From Anticarsia gemmatalis (taxonomy: Eukaryota > Arthropoda > Insecta > Lepidoptera > Erebidae): a stretch of DNA of 64,000 nucleotides. How positions within the stretch are numbered: the stretch's first letter is position 1; each line of letters opens with the position of its first letter. The DNA lies in the NCBI RefSeq assembly GCF_050436995.1, contig NC_134757.1, positions 13,032,501 through 13,096,500 of the forward strand. The letters run 5' to 3'. Under the pieces are notes generated by a model, which saw nothing but the letters and a program-made list of their open reading frames with translations, was not told the DNA's origin and did no database searches. This document shows, piece after piece, positions 60,901 to 64,000 of the stretch. The position numbers and the translations under genes are program-made.

Positions 60901-62789
60901 GGCATGCACATGCAGACCACCTTCGAACTTACTAACGACACTTTTCAACATGTAAGTACTGTAGATCTTCTAGTTATAATTCTGATTTAACCTCATTACC
61001 GAACAGGTAAGTAAATGAAAGATCAAAGGCAATGAAAATAGGGACGCTTTACTTTAAATTTGAACTCTTTTCCTTTTTTTGTTCTAAATTAATCTTATAA
61101 TTGCTGTACCGCATAAATATCTCAGTGAAGTTTTCGCTCTTTTGGTATAATTTCTTTGTATGTATATTAGTGTTTACGATCACATGTACATATGTATATT
61201 TTTGTCAATTTACATTGAAAAATGGTCAACGCTCGGCATGTTCCATCAGTATCAGCATAGCACAGCATACAACGTTGCCTAAAAGGAAATTGTCATACTC
61301 GACACCCTTAGATCTCAAAATTGAGTCCATCTTTTATCATAACACATATTCTAAAACAAACCCCAGCTATTGAGTGAACCCTTTTATTTTCTCCCCGGAG
61401 CCGGAAGTGCTCGACATTTCAATTTTATCTGTCAAACACAAACGATGTTAGTTCGTATGTGATGTGACGTCACGACAGCTACTCAAATCATCTACTTTTT
61501 ATTAAAACATCATGCATCAAAAAAGGCAGGATCAAATATTTATATTTGTTCGTTATACTGTTGGTCCCTTACATTTTTTAACAATTTATAAGGTATTTTT
61601 TAATCCAGAGTTATTAATAATTCACTAACAGGAAAACAGAATGGCAGTCTTTGTCCGACTCCCAAATTAAATGCAAATACTATTATCATGCACCAGGTAT
61701 GCTAAAACCTTTGTGACGAGACCAATTTTGACATAGTTACGTGCCAGAGACCACGAAACTAAGCTGGTTAAAACTTCCATTTCAGACTTAAAATTAGTTT
61801 AGTCGTAACTCTAACACAACTAACTTCCCTTGATATTACCAAGTCTCTTTAGCTCCAATTTATTTCCCCTAGTCTCCCTAAAGTACTTCCTCAAATTATT
61901 TTTCTACAAAGCGGCCCTCACGCTTAAGCCGGGAGATTAAGTCTTCAGAATGACAATAAAAGCCTAAATTAAACTTGAATTAATACTATCAGCCGGCTGT
62001 CGGCTTTTACGGCCCTAGTTTATAGTCTAATATTAGGGACATTCACCTGAACCATGAGAGATTTCATTGTCAAACTGGTGTCATAAAATGACAATATCCT
62101 TATTGTTTAATGTTACCAAATGTTCTTCAGCGTATAATGATGTTTATTGCCTCCATAGCTGCAATTCTTCGCTATAAAATCTCGGACATTTTACAGCTTT
62201 GATTGCTTCACAAAACATTAACATGGTGTTCATAAACATTGTATTCCCCAAGCAGCGGTGAAGTCCCCGAAGCAATTGAGTTTATCTGCTGAACAACATA
62301 ATTACGAGATGAATCGTTTCATGTTTAATGACATTATAACTTAGCTAAATACATTTAAAATTAACAATACGCGGAATTACAAGCTGAAAATTCGTTATTG
62401 TTTACCTTGGTCTGGAAAACCTCCTGTTACAAAATTTTTATCCGATTGCGCAATACTAAGAATGGTCGATGTATTTTTATTGCTACTGGTTTGACATAAT
62501 TAAATAAGGTGACTTAAATTTGCTACTGCTATTGGTTTCCATGGAAATGCAATTAATATTATCTGTATGTTTACAAAAGCTTATATTAAATTGTTTCCTC
62601 TAGATATGTTTCTGGTGTGAGCCATACCGCTGGATAGGTGAGAACAAGCCTCGCCCCGCCTGTGTCGGTCGCATTCCGTGCGAGAACTGCAAGGAGGTGG
62701 CGTGCTCCTGCGCTCTGCTGAGGCCCAGCCGCGGCGCGCTCAAGGAGGGAGAGGTCGCCGATATACGATATGATGTTAACGCTCCACAG
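21880..62789 (+). CDS. DLEC1: DLEC1 / CFAP81-like axonemal protein (5' part, 16 exons joined)
   Basis: Join of 21880-21914, 23759-23903, 27699-27909, 31683-31824, 33265-33397, 35658-35913, 39476-39684, 41802-42020, 45889-46010, 50387-50540, 54159-54310, 55989-56091, 59701-59816, 60172-60366, 60789-60951 and 62604-62789. This gives 847 codons with no stop and all phases consistent. Residues 12-180 are mainly polar/helical; about 205-847 is a chain of ASH/HYDIN-like beta-sandwich repeats. Landmarks against human DLEC1, as I remember it: WRLQRGLIDRKDLVPN versus WCIDSELLRKHHLISP; FFVLTEDSW versus FCIMPKTSW; YSYYWSVRP versus LAFYWQIMKP; PVRAWLGVVPP followed by TTFELTNDT versus EVRNLYLGVP followed by TTITLINGT. 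DLEC1 is a ciliary/flagellar protein of about 1750 residues in human and is needed for mouse sperm formation; in a moth, sperm flagella and sensory cilia are the likely sites. The gene runs off the right end. The alignment is by eye and from memory. Confidence 0.82.
22172..22280. mobile_element. Short MITE, same family, copy 3
   Basis: Left CCCGGTGTCTGATGCACATT then TAGCGGTAGTTT; right AAACTACCGCTAAATGTACC then TCAGAAACGGG. It lies in intron 1, about 260 bases behind the proposed exon 1. Confidence 0.65.
23759..23903 (+). CDS. DLEC1: DLEC1-like exon 2
   Basis: Acceptor TGTTTCAG, donor GTAACA. The frame that stays open gives about 48 residues beginning AVCTDVRPVLRTVFRELDY, then an acidic Ser/Thr-rich stretch. 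VLRTVFRELDY resembles the LLTGVFRNLY segment near the start of the conserved part of human DLEC1. The other + frames both meet stops, and open minus-strand frames over it are shadows. It begins with one base of a split codon and ends in phase 0. Intron 2 (23904-27698) contains a tRNA-type SINE fragment at 24037-24127, a 5S-like SINE piece at 26225-26350 and a SINE tail at 27528-27645; the rest is featureless AT-rich DNA. Confidence 0.8.
24037..24127 (-). repeat. SINE head fragment, third type
   Basis: On the minus strand it reads GCAGCGGGTAACGCGGTCTC, AAGCGGCGCGTGTGGGAGGT and TCAAACCTACCCGGGACAAA. The same sequence, diverged, occurs on + at 4050-4160. Confidence 0.5.
26225..26350 (+). repeat. 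Second 5S-like SINE family, 3' fragment
   Basis: Contains GTTGTCAATTAAGATAACAG and CAAAGGCCTTCGAAAGGCTT and ends near ACCCATACGATGAAATAA, all as in the 55681 copy. The 5S-like part is missing. Confidence 0.5.
27528..27645 (-). repeat. Fragment of the second tRNA-type SINE
   Basis: Reverse complement of the 20631 body: GTTATACCCACAGGTCTAGG, GAGGTGTAAAACAAAG and ATGTTAGTCCCATGTAATAT. It lies 54 bases before exon 3. Confidence 0.5.
27699..27909 (+). CDS. DLEC1: DLEC1-like exon 3 (helical N-terminal region)
   Basis: Acceptor TTAAACAG, donor GTTAGT. Phase 0 in, one base out. It encodes about 70 charged residues (IDQYKSECEEIWDHEGEIKH, then HARRIARQPLPNIF), likely helical, ending in QWRLQRGLIDRKDLVPNIEQ. 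This corresponds to the human YKQRLDEFEMLERHITQAQA and RWCIDSELLRKHHLISPEDY blocks. A downstream GTATGA donor is excluded because joining it to exon 4 would create a TAG codon. Transposon sequence starts only 12-21 bases behind the donor. Intron 3 (27910-31682) holds the nested Helitron and fold-back element and a SINE at 30670-30902. Confidence 0.9.
27922..29721 (+). mobile_element. Non-autonomous Helitron interrupted by a fold-back element
   Basis: The right part (29531-29721) ends in GTCGGGTCCGCTAG followed by T, a Helitron-type terminus, and contains ACTGGACCGATTTTGATGAA, a sequence common in lepidopteran non-autonomous Helitrons. Its 5' tip (ATCTTTATA) lies at about 27922-27930, separated from the rest by the inserted 27931-29528 element. 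The left end is inferred from my memory of this repeat, so the first few bases are uncertain. Confidence 0.6.
27931..29528. mobile_element. Tc1/mariner-related fold-back element with 729-bp inverted arms
   Basis: Outer ends are CAGGGTGTCCCGAAACTCAA and its near-complement, flanked on both sides by TA, the Tc1/mariner target. Left arm 27931-28659 and right arm 28800-29528 are both 729 bp and nearly identical in reverse complement; a 140-bp loop lies between. Each arm, read inward, contains the 3' end of a transposase-like frame: DDE-type remnant RSKPRYIFDW (with stops), then VQNLSELHQKIDTASEEIIP and RCRACIRARGKQLF. So the element looks like a head-to-head duplication of the last part of a mariner-like transposon. 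No complete transposase is present; it would need enzyme from elsewhere. Confidence 0.85.
30670..30902 (+). repeat. tRNA-derived SINE with poly-A tail
   Basis: A-box-like TGGCGCAGTGG (30675-30685) and B-box GGTTCGATTCC (30727-30737) in tRNA spacing, followed by a non-tRNA body (GTTTGTAAAAGTCCCCGCGA, TAGTGCGGGAGTTGTC) and a long A run. The tRNA-like part lacks a CCA-adjacent acceptor stem and continues into the body, so it is a SINE and not a tRNA gene. Confidence 0.8.
31683..31824 (+). CDS. DLEC1: DLEC1-like exon 4
   Basis: Acceptor AACCTAG, donor GTAGGC. The first two bases complete a codon from exon 3 (C plus GT, Arg) and the last two (AG) pass to exon 5. It encodes DTSLWMKNILNVSSGDVTSE and a Cys/His-containing stretch (SPCRCHQQP). 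It aligns loosely with the NKNWMNHL region of human DLEC1. Open frames on the other two readings, including a 79-codon + ORF and a 65-codon minus ORF, do not join neighbours in phase. Intron 4 (31825-33264) is AT-rich and shows no repeat I recognise. Confidence 0.85.
33265..33397 (+). CDS. DLEC1: DLEC1-like exon 5 (Pro-rich linker and start of first ASH domain)
   Basis: Acceptor TTACACAG, consensus donor GTAAGT. One base completes Ser from exon 4 (AG plus T). It encodes a proline-rich linker (PHPPHVTPSAPPPPAQ) and then DYIICVPPQLDFVNFVMGHM, the typical opening strand of an ASH/HYDIN-like repeat, matching the human block before EMVIALQNTT. It ends in phase 0. Intron 5 (33398-35657) is AT-rich. 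The stretch 34005-34215 is less AT-rich, with no feature I can name. Confidence 0.92.
35658..35913 (+). CDS. DLEC1: DLEC1-like exon 6 (first ASH/Ig-like domain)
   Basis: Acceptor TCTCCAG, donor GTGAGT. It encodes KTIRLVNVSKFECRLSITPP, then a beta-rich run to VITVRVNCGQTFVVPIAAYM and QPPLLD. The alternation of hydrophobic strands and the final F-V-V-P-I-A-A pattern are those of an ASH/MSP-like fold; the human equivalent ends in HTLLIPLQARRPPPVL. Phase 0 in, one base (A) out. A 494-bp inverted-repeat element begins 38 bases behind the donor. Intron 6 (35914-39475) also holds a deleted copy of that element (37157-37299) and a reversed SINE (38656-38830). Confidence 0.95.
35952..36445. mobile_element. 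Inverted-repeat MITE with internal palindromes
   Basis: The ends TATATATGTTACTGTAAAAG and their exact reverse complement bound 494 bp. The next stretches (GCCCGAAC, then TTTACCAACTC and neighbours) also mirror each other, giving long imperfect arms. Inside lie two further palindromes: a GC-rich one at about 36197-36242 (GGCTAAGGTGGGAGC and its complement) and one at about 36271-36298 (GGAGCCCCGC, GCGGGGCTCC). No coding capacity. It sits 38 bases behind the exon 6 donor. Confidence 0.8.
36485..36521. repeat. Perfect 17-bp hairpin
   Basis: GTTACATTTTCTTGGGA, a 3-base CTT spacer, then the exact reverse complement. It lies 40 bases right of the MITE, in intron 6. Confidence 0.85.
37157..37299. 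mobile_element. Deleted copy of the 35952-36445 MITE
   Basis: Begins with GTAAAACCCCGAACTGTGG and ATTCTAAGATTTTTCGGTAA, the left arm of the neighbouring element, and ends with GGTAAATCTTAGGATTTAC, its right arm. The centre is missing. Base changes are more frequent than between the arms of the first copy, suggesting an older insertion. Confidence 0.7.
38656..38830 (-). repeat. tRNA-derived SINE, same family, reversed
   Basis: On the minus strand: CTCCGTGGTGCAGTGGTTGA at the head, GGGTTCAATTCCCACTAGG, then TTATGTTTGTAAAAGTCTCC, ending in a short A run (T run on +). Confidence 0.75.
39476..39684 (+). CDS. DLEC1: DLEC1-like exon 7
   Basis: Acceptor CCTCCAG, donor GTTAGT. The first two bases (TA) complete ATA with the A of exon 6. 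It encodes MIPSMNSLLLCTTEPEG, then DVIELGSRLLGDVHCARVLL and ADFFVLTEDSWLDWSLD. The L-G-S-R-L-L-G-D motif is the usual start of an ASH strand pair, and FFVLTEDSW matches human FCIMPKTSW. It is GC-rich compared with both introns. It ends in phase 0. A 5S-like SINE piece (39706-39900) starts about 20 bases downstream. The rest of intron 7 (to 41801) shows nothing I can name apart from a weak inverted repeat near 40560-40690. Confidence 0.94.
39706..39900 (-). repeat. Second 5S-like SINE family, partly deleted
   Basis: Shares TGGTCAACCTAGTGTCAAAG, AAGCCGCCTAAAGGCCTTTG and ACGTGCCTCTAAAGCA with the 11484 copy, then skips the 5S-like core and resumes at GTGCAACTGGCTATGG. It starts about 20 bases behind the exon 7 donor. 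Confidence 0.6.
41802..42020 (+). CDS. DLEC1: DLEC1-like exon 8
   Basis: Acceptor CTTCGCAG, consensus donor GTAAGT, phase 0 on both sides, 73 codons. It encodes CLTTRGSVVSSPFVLWPAWW and continues to RHLHLLADVLYFQPHHLTIE. It aligns with the human stretch FELAPGHAILVEVLFSPKSL to ELVTIGIGQLIALDL. It is the most GC-rich part of the window (a run of GCG/CGC around 41855-41930), which opens long frames in several other phases on both strands; those are shadows. Intron 8 (42021-45888) contains a 5S-like SINE fragment (44757-44955), a short tandem of GAGCTCG near 43310-43328 and the perfect hairpin at 45760-45806. Confidence 0.94.
44757..44955 (-). repeat. Fragment of the 5S-headed SINE (body only)
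   Basis: Contains the body landmarks GATGCAGCTAAATACCAAT and TTACCTGGGTTATAACACGA and stops before the 5S-like part. Confidence 0.55.
45760..45806. repeat. Perfect 21-bp hairpin with 5-base loop
   Basis: The stem starts CTGTTAAGATATACAAGTAT at 45760 (21 nt to 45780), the loop is ACCTC, and 45786-45806 is the exact reverse complement. It lies 82 bases before exon 9 in intron 8. Origin unknown; possibly a tiny MITE. Confidence 0.9.
45889..46010 (+). CDS. DLEC1: DLEC1-like exon 9
   Basis: Acceptor TTCCACCAG, donor GTGTGT. It encodes AHDKDYDICSDEDPACEYYV and NLGTAFPHRSLSITVHLVNH, ending with two bases (AG). It corresponds to the human block around HFIRFEPENLRSTARKQLII. The acidic head is followed by a strand typical of the start of an ASH repeat. 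A Helitron-type element starts about 40 bases behind the donor. Intron 9 (46011-50386) carries the Helitron cluster up to 48559, and a SINE-like fragment near 50230-50310. Confidence 0.9.
46050..47680 (+). mobile_element. Composite Helitron-type region with nested insert
   Basis: The left side (CCATACTAATCTTATAAACG, runs of GTCTGTCT, then GAGAAAGGACATAGGCTA) and the right side (ATCATCACGCTACGACCAAT to GGGTCAGCTAG) are the head and tail found in the intact copy at 47683-47948. Between lie the palindromic MITE 46368-46777 and other sequence, including a run of GTCAGTGA repeats (47250-47285) seen in related repeats. It may be one element enlarged by insertions or two broken ones. Confidence 0.55.
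46368..46777. mobile_element. 410-bp palindromic MITE
   Basis: Left arm 46368-46546 and right arm 46599-46777 (about 179 bp each) are near-identical reverse complements, starting ATTCTGTAAAAACCTCAAGT. The 52-bp centre is unique. It lies inside the Helitron-rich part of intron 9. No coding capacity and no certain target-site duplication. Confidence 0.8.
47683..47948 (+). mobile_element. Non-autonomous Helitron copy
   Basis: About 266 bp from TCTATATACATCCATACTAA to GCGGGTCAGCTAG followed by T. It contains GAGAAAGGACATAGGCTATA and ATCATCACGCTACGACCAAA, shared with the copies at 48310 and 18962. No terminal inverted repeats and a CTAG end, as expected of Helitrons. Confidence 0.75.
48310..48559 (+). 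mobile_element. Non-autonomous Helitron copy (complete)
   Basis: 250 bp from TCTATACTAATATTATAAAG to GCGGGTCAGCTAG, next base T. Internal landmarks are GAACGCGCTAATCTCAGGAA and ATCATCACGCTACGACCAAT. It is the best-preserved copy of the family in the window. Confidence 0.8.
50387..50540 (+). CDS. DLEC1: DLEC1-like exon 10
   Basis: Acceptor CTGTTTCAG, donor GTAACG. The first T completes Ser with AG of exon 9; phase 0 out. It encodes PVVYSYYWSVRPWGVCSCWE, then a Glu/Ser-rich stretch (EEERVSEGSFGGEDDSERLC) and AKEAKHLSEE. YSYYWSVRP matches human LAFYWQIMKP, a recognisable DLEC1 signature. The acidic stretch probably forms a surface loop. Intron 10 (50541-54158) holds a complete 5S-like SINE (53026-53431) and a lepidopteran repeat fragment near 51247-51310; the remainder is AT-rich. 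Confidence 0.93.
53026..53431 (+). repeat. SINE with a 5S-rRNA-like head (complete copy)
   Basis: The head contains GATCAATCTCTGAGGTTAAG then TGTGGATGGGTGACCATC, which follow the order and spacing of the internal promoter boxes of 5S rRNA (GATCACCGAAGTTAAGC and TTGGATGGGTGACCGCC). The body runs through CACTGGTATTCAGCTGCATC and GCCGACTCCAACATAGCTTG to a short A-rich tail. Its first 19 bases (GGAGCTCGTGGCTTAGTGA) are present almost three times in tandem (53026-53080). Partial copies lie at 15123-15430, 10821-11113 and 44757-44955. Confidence 0.65.
54159..54310 (+). CDS. DLEC1: DLEC1-like exon 11
   Basis: Acceptor TTTCCTAG, donor GTATGT, phase 0 in and two bases (AT) out. It encodes DPAAYAKRSDNARLVRVEPG, then RSQIMPRSTCALHVHVPDVG and GELGVQRAVLM. 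It matches the human stretch with AFSIMPRKGVLSPHTDHEFI. A second GTATGA four bases further on would break the phase with exon 12, so the first GT is chosen. Strongly GC-rich. Intron 11 (54311-55988) carries a 5S-like SINE piece (55681-55925) in its 3' third. Confidence 0.93.
55681..55925 (+). repeat. Second 5S-like SINE family, forward copy
   Basis: AACGATCAGTGGGTTAAACA, TTGGCGCGGTCATTCCACAG and GATGGATGACTGC mirror the core of the 11484 copy; the body (AAGGCCTTCGGGTGGCTTGA, then CACTAGGCTTACCACTAACC) and end (ACGATAAGAATAAG) match too. It lies in intron 11. Confidence 0.65.
55989..56091 (+). CDS. DLEC1: DLEC1-like exon 12
   Basis: Acceptor TTTGTTCAG, donor GTCAGT. The first G makes ATG (Met) with AT of exon 11; phase 0 out. 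It encodes LILRNIPKDSFSPDYEPMII and NTEVVANDPIPGLK. It corresponds to the human LQMVLEEVPEPV stretch. It is closer to average base composition than exons 11 and 14. Intron 12 (56092-59700) holds the GC-rich MITE at 56432-57009, a short Helitron-like fragment near 58150-58205, and a SINE-like scrap (59595-59640) about 60 bases before exon 13. Confidence 0.9.
56432..57009. mobile_element. GC-rich MITE, probably PIF/Harbinger type
   Basis: Terminal inverted repeats GGTACGATTCAGACCAACC and its complement, each flanked by TAA (56429-56431 and 57010-57012), a three-base TWA target typical of PIF/Harbinger. The 578-bp interior is built of degenerate short GC-rich units (CCGACCGGCTCCGAACGG; GGCTACCGCGGCA). 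Overlapping open frames over 56797-57001 are products of those units, not genes. Confidence 0.75.
59701..59816 (+). CDS. DLEC1: DLEC1-like exon 13
   Basis: Acceptor AAACCAG, donor GTAAAT, phase 0 in and two bases (AG) out. It encodes VGSREVCEVVCAQMEVWWEV and VPLRFVLDPPVLMLYHSR. It matches the human run VLEIEVKGSVEPFQVLLEPY, then ALIIPGENYIG. The polypyrimidine tract before the acceptor is weak, but the open frame, phase and family match leave little doubt. Intron 13 (59817-60171) is short, 355 bp, with nothing recognisable. Confidence 0.93.
60172..60366 (+). CDS. DLEC1: DLEC1-like exon 14
   Basis: Acceptor CTTGTCCAG, donor GTTAGT. One base completes Arg; two (AG) pass on. It encodes ATSIEVNISAWQLYGWDESR, then VVWVTPERVPRPAPLYLTP and CATTTVTLPLPSLPNHYPQT. 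The first half matches human NVKKAFKMWNNSKSPIRYLW. Beyond that, human DLEC1 as I recall it has about another 100 residues before the next matched block, which I do not find here. GC-rich. Intron 14 (60367-60788) is 422 bp with no open stretch that could add an Ig domain. Confidence 0.93.
60789..60951 (+). CDS. DLEC1: DLEC1-like exon 15
   Basis: Acceptor TTCTCCCAG, consensus donor GTAAGT. The first A completes AGA (Arg); phase 0 out. It encodes MLADTNEWEANCVITRQCET and HPTLRPVRAWLGVVPPGMHM, ending TTFELTNDTFQH. The last part is one of the clearest DLEC1 matches (human VRNLYLGVPTKTTITLINGT). Intron 15 (60952-62603) is AT-rich without a repeat I can name. The stretch 61900-62040 is less AT-rich and includes a short palindrome (CAGCCGGCTGTCGG near 61990). 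Confidence 0.94.
62604..62789 (+). CDS. DLEC1: DLEC1-like exon 16 (last exon in window, Cys-rich)
   Basis: Acceptor TTTCCTCTAG, donor GTTTGT, phase 0 on both sides, 62 codons. It encodes ICFWCEPYRWIGENKPRPAC, then VGRIPCENCKEVACSCALLR and PSRGALKEGEVADIRYDVNA. ICFWCEP corresponds to human THFHW-type residues (QFHWGK) and LLRPSRGALKEGE to VSPKHGLLGPSEE. Between them lies a cysteine cluster (C-x5-C-x2-C-x4-C-x-C) that I do not recall in vertebrate DLEC1. The coding sequence continues beyond the window. After the donor, 62790-64000 is intron sequence with nothing recognisable. Confidence 0.93.
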
Positions 62790-64000
62790 GTTTGTACCTA
62801 ATCACTATGAGTACGATAGCCATTACTACTTGGTGGTTAACACGTCAAGACATTTCTAATGTCTCCAAGCATTTTGCACTTTTAAAGTATGTCTTATACT
62901 ATCATTCCACGCTTACTTAGAATGGAGGTCTTAAAATTATATAAACCAAAAATTATTTACTATGTAGGGGTTCTCTCAAATAAGCCGATACCCATTTAAT
63001 TATCAACATTATTATTCCACGTGTAATGTAATGTCATAATGTTAGCCTTCAGCTAATTATTCCGATAATATTCATTGATACAGAAACAACATTGTGTTGA
63101 CTGTAACAAAGCGTTGACCTTTGTTCATTCAACTTAAATATTTCAACATTCTGTTATATTGAAAGACAACTGACGAAGGTATATTTACGAAACTCGAGAA
63201 ACGTAGAAATTAAATTCTTTTACAAAGTAAACAAAGGGAAGGAAACTAAATATCTTTGAGACAGTTTAATCAAATTTATTTAGGCGAGACGAGAGGAATA
63301 GCAATAAAAGTCCATCTTAACAGTCAGTAAAAATAGAAACGATTAATATTTTATCATTTTTAATCTACGCGTTAGGGTCTCTATACACAGTGCGTATTTT
63401 TGTTCAGTTTGCTTAAAACCTTCCATTGGTTGGGATGGAGTTCAGTTTTAAAAATACACTCTACATACATACCCATTGGCGCTCCCGGTTTTGATATCAA
63501 AGAAAATTAAGAAAATAAGTACTTTGTTCCTTGCATTTAATACGCAACACAAATTACTGGAATTCCACGTTGGAACTAATAACAAATATTATTGAACAAT
63601 ATCTTTTTTGTAAACTCATACAAACTCTAATAAAATAAAACTAATTATCAATGCGGAAAGTAGGCTTTAAAAAAGGCTCAAAAGAGTGAAATGAAAATTA
63701 CTTTCGCTCGCTTCAATTCATTGTAAAACAATGAGAATATGAAATCTATTGTGTAGAACAGTCCATTAGTCATTACGAACATTACGGACATTACGGTCAG
63801 TTAGGGAGCCAAGGTTTCTATACAACCTTCAATTTACCGCTTTGGGAAAAATTATAGCGAGGAACGTGCGTTTGGTAATCTTTGTTAGCCCTGTATAGTG
63901 GAGATTTGAGGAAATTCGTAATTCTCGGGACAAAAGGATAGCTTAAAATAAGAAGCAATCAGACCGTCTGTTGGTGTAATTATTTGAGAAAGGTTTTACC

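Overview
The window is nuclear DNA of an animal, most probably a moth or butterfly. It is AT-rich and has GT-AG introns. It carries repeat types I associate with lepidopteran genomes: short non-autonomous Helitrons ending in CTAG next to a T, tRNA-headed SINEs, repeats with a 5S-rRNA-like internal block, and many small inverted-repeat DNA elements. No prokaryotic gene, tRNA or rRNA gene, CRISPR array or intact transposase gene was seen.

There is one host gene, on the + strand. I join 16 coding exons between 21880 and 62789. Every junction keeps phase, every intron is GT-AG, and the joined coding length is 2541 nt (847 codons) with no stop. The protein matches, block by block and in order, my recollection of vertebrate DLEC1 (called FAP81/CFAP81 in Chlamydomonas), a ciliary/axonemal protein built of an N-terminal helical part and a series of ASH/HYDIN-like immunoglobulin folds. 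The window holds the start and roughly the first half. The rest must lie beyond 64000. The first coding exon (21880-21914) is a 35-nt mini-exon and is the least certain. The family call is strong; assignment to a given species is not possible.

Layout. 1-21779: upstream, no supported gene; scattered SINE, MITE, Helitron and 5S-like repeat copies and one 5'-truncated LINE tail with a clear target-site duplication. 21780-23903: probable 5' region, exons 1 and 2. 27699-46010: exons 3-9, whose introns carry a 1.6-kb fold-back transposon nested in a Helitron, an inverted-repeat MITE just behind exon 6, and 5S-like SINE pieces. 46011-50386: a Helitron cluster with a nested 410-bp palindrome. 50387-62789: exons 10-16, with a complete 5S-like SINE and a GC-rich MITE in the introns. 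62790-64000: intron sequence.

The exons, above all 7, 8, 11 and 14, are far richer in G and C than the introns around them. The points most worth following are the 5S-rRNA-like SINE families, the equal-armed fold-back transposon 20 bp behind a splice donor, a perfect 21-bp hairpin upstream of exon 9, and the apparent loss of one Ig-like repeat plus gain of a cysteine cluster in the DLEC1 homologue.
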